A DNA stretch of 64,000 nucleotides from Brenneria alni (GTDB lineage: Bacteria > Pseudomonadota > Gammaproteobacteria > Enterobacterales > Enterobacteriaceae): contig NZ_MJLZ01000003.1 of the NCBI RefSeq assembly GCF_003666245.1, positions 1-64,000 on the forward strand. The letters run 5' to 3'. The notes beneath the pieces were generated by a model, which saw only the letters and a program-made list of their open reading frames with translations, did not search any database and had not been told where the DNA came from. Of the stretch, positions 61,775 through 64,000 are shown one piece after another. The position numbers and the translations under genes were made by a program. Each line of letters begins with the position of its first letter. Within the stretch, counting starts at the first letter, position 1.

Positions 61775-62370
61775 CCATTTCATCTATCGCCGGTGTGTTG
61801 CTGAAAGCTGGCCCGTCCGTTCTGCGCACCGTCGGCGGCTGGTTCGGCAGCGATGCGGCTAAAACAGCCGATTCGGTTGCCGGTATCGTTGAGAGCGTTA
61901 ACAGCGCAGTCAATCCACAAGACCAACAGCGCGTGTTAGAAAACGCGCTGGCGACGCTTCCCCCGGAGCAACTTGTTCAGCTTGAGTCCCTGAAAGTTCA
62001 GTTGCAGCAAATTCAGCTCGAACGGGAAAAGGCCACGCTGGCAGACCAGCAGGCTGCGCAGCACGAACAGCAGGAAACCATCAGGAACGGGGATAACGCG
62101 ACGGATGAGTATGTGCGCCAGACACGCCCCAAAATGGCCAGGCTCTCGCTGTATAGCTCTATTGGCTATGTGCTGATGATGAGCATCGGCCAGCAGATTG
62201 CCGCCATTGTCACGGCCACCGGGCATGTAATGACAATGCCCGCACCGGACTGGGATATCGCGCTGATGCTGTGTACCCCGGCCCTGGGATATCTGGGATT
62301 CAGAACGCTTGACGGTTTTGCCCGTTATAGCAAATCCAGCAAACACAAGGTGCCGCTGAGCAATGGATGA
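61762..62370 (+). CDS. Holin of the 3TM family
   Basis: 202 residues. An N-terminal amphipathic stretch (SIAGVLLKAGPSVLRTVGG), a long coiled-coil linker (EQLVQLESLKVQLQQIQLEREKATLADQQAA), then C-terminal hydrophobic segments (about 130-150 and 165-186). This matches the 3TM holin family of Mu-like phages. It overlaps the gene before by 13 bases and the next by eight. Confidence 0.78.
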   Translation: MDPITISSIAGVLLKAGPSVLRTVGGWFGSDAAKTADSVAGIVESVNSAVNPQDQQRVLENALATLPPEQLVQLESLKVQLQQIQLEREKATLADQQAAQHEQQETIRNGDNATDEYVRQTRPKMARLSLYSSIGYVLMMSIGQQIAAIVTATGHVMTMPAPDWDIALMLCTPALGYLGFRTLDGFARYSKSSKHKVPLSNG

Positions 62371-62593
62371 TTTTGATCGCGCCAGTTCGCTGGAAATTGA
62401 TGAACGGGAACGGGTGTTAAATGCCCATTTAAACCGTATTAAAGAAGCCCCGATTGAATACGGCTTTTGTAATGACTGTGGAGATGACATTCCCGCCCAA
62501 CGTCTGGCCGCGCACCCCGATGCCGTTTGCTGTGTGACGTGTCAGGAAATCAGAGAATTGCGGGAGGCTCAGCGTGGACTGGCAAGTCATTAA
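62363..62593 (+). CDS. TraR/DksA-type C4 zinc-finger protein
   Basis: 76 residues with the C4 finger C-x2-C ... C-x2-C (YGFCNDCGDDIPAQRL and VCCVTCQEI). Short TraR/DksA homologues bind the RNA polymerase secondary channel and can alter host transcription. Two acidic residues near the tip of the N-terminal helix (DDFDRA) fit that. It overlaps both neighbours. Confidence 0.88.
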   Translation: MDDFDRASSLEIDERERVLNAHLNRIKEAPIEYGFCNDCGDDIPAQRLAAHPDAVCCVTCQEIRELREAQRGLASH

Positions 62594-62876
62594 AGAGTAT
62601 TGGGGCATCATTTGGGCGCTGGTGATGACCGGGGTAAACCTGGTCATGATTCTTTTGGCAAAGACTTATGTGAAGCGTGAGGAAGTTGACACGCTGAAAT
62701 CGCGGGTAACAGCAATGGAAACCGTTATTGCATCAATGCCGAATCAAAAAGAGCTTCATGCGCTTCAGTTGGAAATGAGCAACTTGCGGGGTGATTTGAA
62801 AGCACTGGCCCCAAAGTTGGCACAGGTTCAACGGATTAGCGATTTGTTACTGGAAAATGAGTTAAAGGATAAGTGA
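62574..62876 (+). CDS. DUF2730 family prophage protein
   Basis: 100 residues starting at GTG. One N-terminal transmembrane segment (WGIIWALVMTGVNLVMILLA) and a coiled-coil C-terminus, the DUF2730 pattern of Mu gp25-like proteins. It overlaps the zinc-finger gene by 20 bases. The role is unknown; position suggests lysis or early morphogenesis. Confidence 0.8.
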   Translation: MDWQVIKEYWGIIWALVMTGVNLVMILLAKTYVKREEVDTLKSRVTAMETVIASMPNQKELHALQLEMSNLRGDLKALAPKLAQVQRISDLLLENELKDK

Positions 62877-62880
62877 GGCC

Positions 62881-63174
62881 ATGGCCATGCGTGAAATTCT
62901 GGATAGCGATCAGCGGTTAGTTATCTTGCGCTCACTGCTTGATGCGGGCGATAGCGCCAACGAATCAGTATTGCAAACCTGTTTGCTGGCCTACGGCCAC
63001 CGCGTTTCCCGCGATCAGGTTCGTACGCATTTGAACTGGTTATCTGAGCAGGGACTTATCGATCTCGACGACGTGGTCGGGTGCTTTGTCGCGGCGATAA
63101 CCGGACGCGGTGACGATGTTGCGCGGGGGCTGGCCGTGGTGCCGGGCATCAAAAAACCACGGGCGCGGGGGTAA
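62881..63174 (+). CDS. Mu gp26-like small protein with winged-helix character
   Basis: 97 residues. The segment QRLVILRSLLDAGDSANESVLQTCLLAYGHRVSRDQVRTHLNWLSEQGLI is helical and resembles a winged helix; similar genes are often labelled ArsR-like in Mu-type prophages. It starts at tandem ATGs (62881/62887). Its last base is the first base of the next start codon. Confidence 0.72.
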   Translation: MAMREILDSDQRLVILRSLLDAGDSANESVLQTCLLAYGHRVSRDQVRTHLNWLSEQGLIDLDDVVGCFVAAITGRGDDVARGLAVVPGIKKPRARG

Positions 63175-63452
63175 TGATGGCGACTGTTAAACCGTATACC
63201 ACTGCCACCCGTCGCTATATTCATCAGCTTGCGGCGGTCATGGTTTGTCTCGAAATTGAGCGGGAAGTTATTGCGGGAGCCATTGAAAAGGCCACCGGAA
63301 AGCCGTATGACAAGAGCGCCCCGGACAGCTTCAGCAATACGTTTCTTTCCAAAAATGCTGAATATGACAGAGCATGGAAAGCCCTAAGCCGTGCCATCGC
63401 TAAAGAGCGTAAGCAACAGCTTATGATGGCGAGGAGCAAAAATGGCCGATGA
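63174..63452 (+). CDS. Hypothetical prophage protein
   Basis: 92 residues, basic, overlapping the gp26-like stop (TAATGATG). The part SAPDSFSNTFLSKNAEYDRAWKALSRAIAKERKQ is helical. Found between gp26- and gp27-like genes; no family is recognised. It overlaps the next gene by 11 bases. Confidence 0.65.
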   Translation: MMATVKPYTTATRRYIHQLAAVMVCLEIEREVIAGAIEKATGKPYDKSAPDSFSNTFLSKNAEYDRAWKALSRAIAKERKQQLMMARSKNGR

Positions 63453-64000
63453 ACGCCCGACCCGTGGCCGTCCTTCAAAGATTGATTTGTTGCCGACTGC
63501 TATCCGCGATGCTTTGCATCAGATGCTGCGCGACAAGCAGTACACCCAGGAACAGATCCGTGAGGCCATCAACGAACTGATTGACGAGCACAACCTACCG
63601 GACGATATGCAGCTTAGCCGCACCGGACTGAACCGCTACGCCAGCCGGATGGAGTCTGTTGGCTCTAAAATTCGCGCTTCCCGTGAAATGGCTGAGATAT
63701 GGGCGGCAAAGCTGGGTTCCGCGCCGACGTCTGATGTCGGCAAGCTGCTAATGGAATTTGTGAAAACCCTGGCGTTTGAAACGTCCATGGCGCTGGCTGA
63801 GAAAGACAAAGCCGTTGAGCCGAAAGCGCTGGGGCAACTGGCGTTGGTTGCCCAACGTATCGAGTCCGCGCAGATGGTCAGCCACAAGCGCGAAAAAGAG
63901 ATCCGCCAGGCGTTCGCGGAAGAAGCGGCGGAACAGGCTGAACAAATTACAAAACAGGCTGGACTGTCTGCGGAAACCGCCGCTGATATCCGTCGCCAGA
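63442..64000 (+). CDS. DUF3486 family protein (Mu gp27-like), partial
   Basis: Starts ATG at 63442 and runs off the window end; 186 codons are visible without a stop. The start MADERPTRGRPSKIDLLP, the helix-turn-helix-like NELIDEHNLPDDMQLSRTGLNRYASRMES and the middle EIWAAKLGSAPTSDVGKLLMEFVKTLAF identify DUF3486. In Mu this protein (gp27) precedes the large terminase gp28 and is probably the small terminase subunit. Confidence 0.87.
   Translation, partial: MADERPTRGRPSKIDLLPTAIRDALHQMLRDKQYTQEQIREAINELIDEHNLPDDMQLSRTGLNRYASRMESVGSKIRASREMAEIWAAKLGSAPTSDVGKLLMEFVKTLAFETSMALAEKDKAVEPKALGQLALVAQRIESAQMVSHKREKEIRQAFAEEAAEQAEQITKQAGLSAETAADIRRQ

Larger units (their letters stand above)
52330..64000 (+). 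mobile_element. Mu-like prophage, left part
   Basis: The genes from the repressor to the gp27-like protein follow the phage Mu order: leftward repressor, rightward Ner, transposase A, ATPase B, small early genes, GemA, Mor, lysis module and DNA-packaging start. The A protein has the Mu catalytic residues at nearly the same positions. The left end could not be fixed; it lies between about 52205 (end of permease homology) and 52440. The right end, heads and tails are beyond the window. Confidence 0.93.

Overview
The window is chromosomal DNA from an enterobacterium, most likely a plant-associated member of the Pectobacteriaceae (Brenneria, Lonsdalea, Pectobacterium or Dickeya type). Three things suggest this: the near-Escherichia gene order rrn-murB-birA-coaA-tRNAs-tufB-secE-nusG-rplKAJL-rpoBC ... 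thiCEFSGH-rsd-nudC-hemE-nfi-yjaG-hupA-yjaH-purHD-rrn; the character of the 16S and ribosomal proteins; and a giant type III effector candidate behind a HrpL-type promoter. The genus is an inference, because no database search was possible.

Layout. 1-345: the 3' end of one rRNA operon (5S, terminator, flank). 398-4154: murB-birA convergent with coaA and a GNAT acetyltransferase. 4443-6298: a stringent-type promoter, four tRNAs and tufB. 6480-18706: secE-nusG, rplKA, rplJL and rpoBC, with readable promoters, terminators and the L10 leader. 18734-29452: an accessory block between rpoC and the thi operon, holding an MHS-type MFS transporter, a 2448-residue SKWP-repeat protein (XopAD/RipS-like effector candidate), and the divergent pair yjiS/yjiR. 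29603-35310: thiamine operon thiCEFSGH under a TPP riboswitch. 35458-43449: rsd, nudC, hemE, nfi, yjaG, hupA, yjaH and purHD. 43600-49757: PurR box and a complete rRNA operon (16S, tRNA-Ile, tRNA-Ala, 23S with two intervening sequences, 5S). 49840-51761: argD and pabA, which are not the usual neighbours of this rrn operon. 51777-52199: a decayed amino-acid ABC permease fragment. About 52330 to the window end: the left part of a close Mu-like prophage (repressor, Ner, MuA, MuB, small early genes, DUF3164, GemA, Mor, lysis genes, gp27-like protein), cut by the window end.

The most interesting object is the giant gene at 20082-27428. It carries a one-mismatch hrp box, a type III-style N-terminus and fifteen repeats spaced at almost exactly 42 residues. 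It also has a D-x-D-G-D motif reminiscent of two-barrel RNA polymerases, and two C-terminal copies of a RelA/SpoT-synthetase-like signature (D-x-L-R-Y ... E-I-Q-F-H-T). Taken together it looks like a multi-domain nucleotide-handling effector; that function is a hypothesis. Secondary points are 23S rRNA interrupted at both helix 25 and helix 45, a duplicated rrn flank ending exactly at the argD stop codon, and a Mu-like repressor carrying an S24 (LexA-type) self-cleavage domain.
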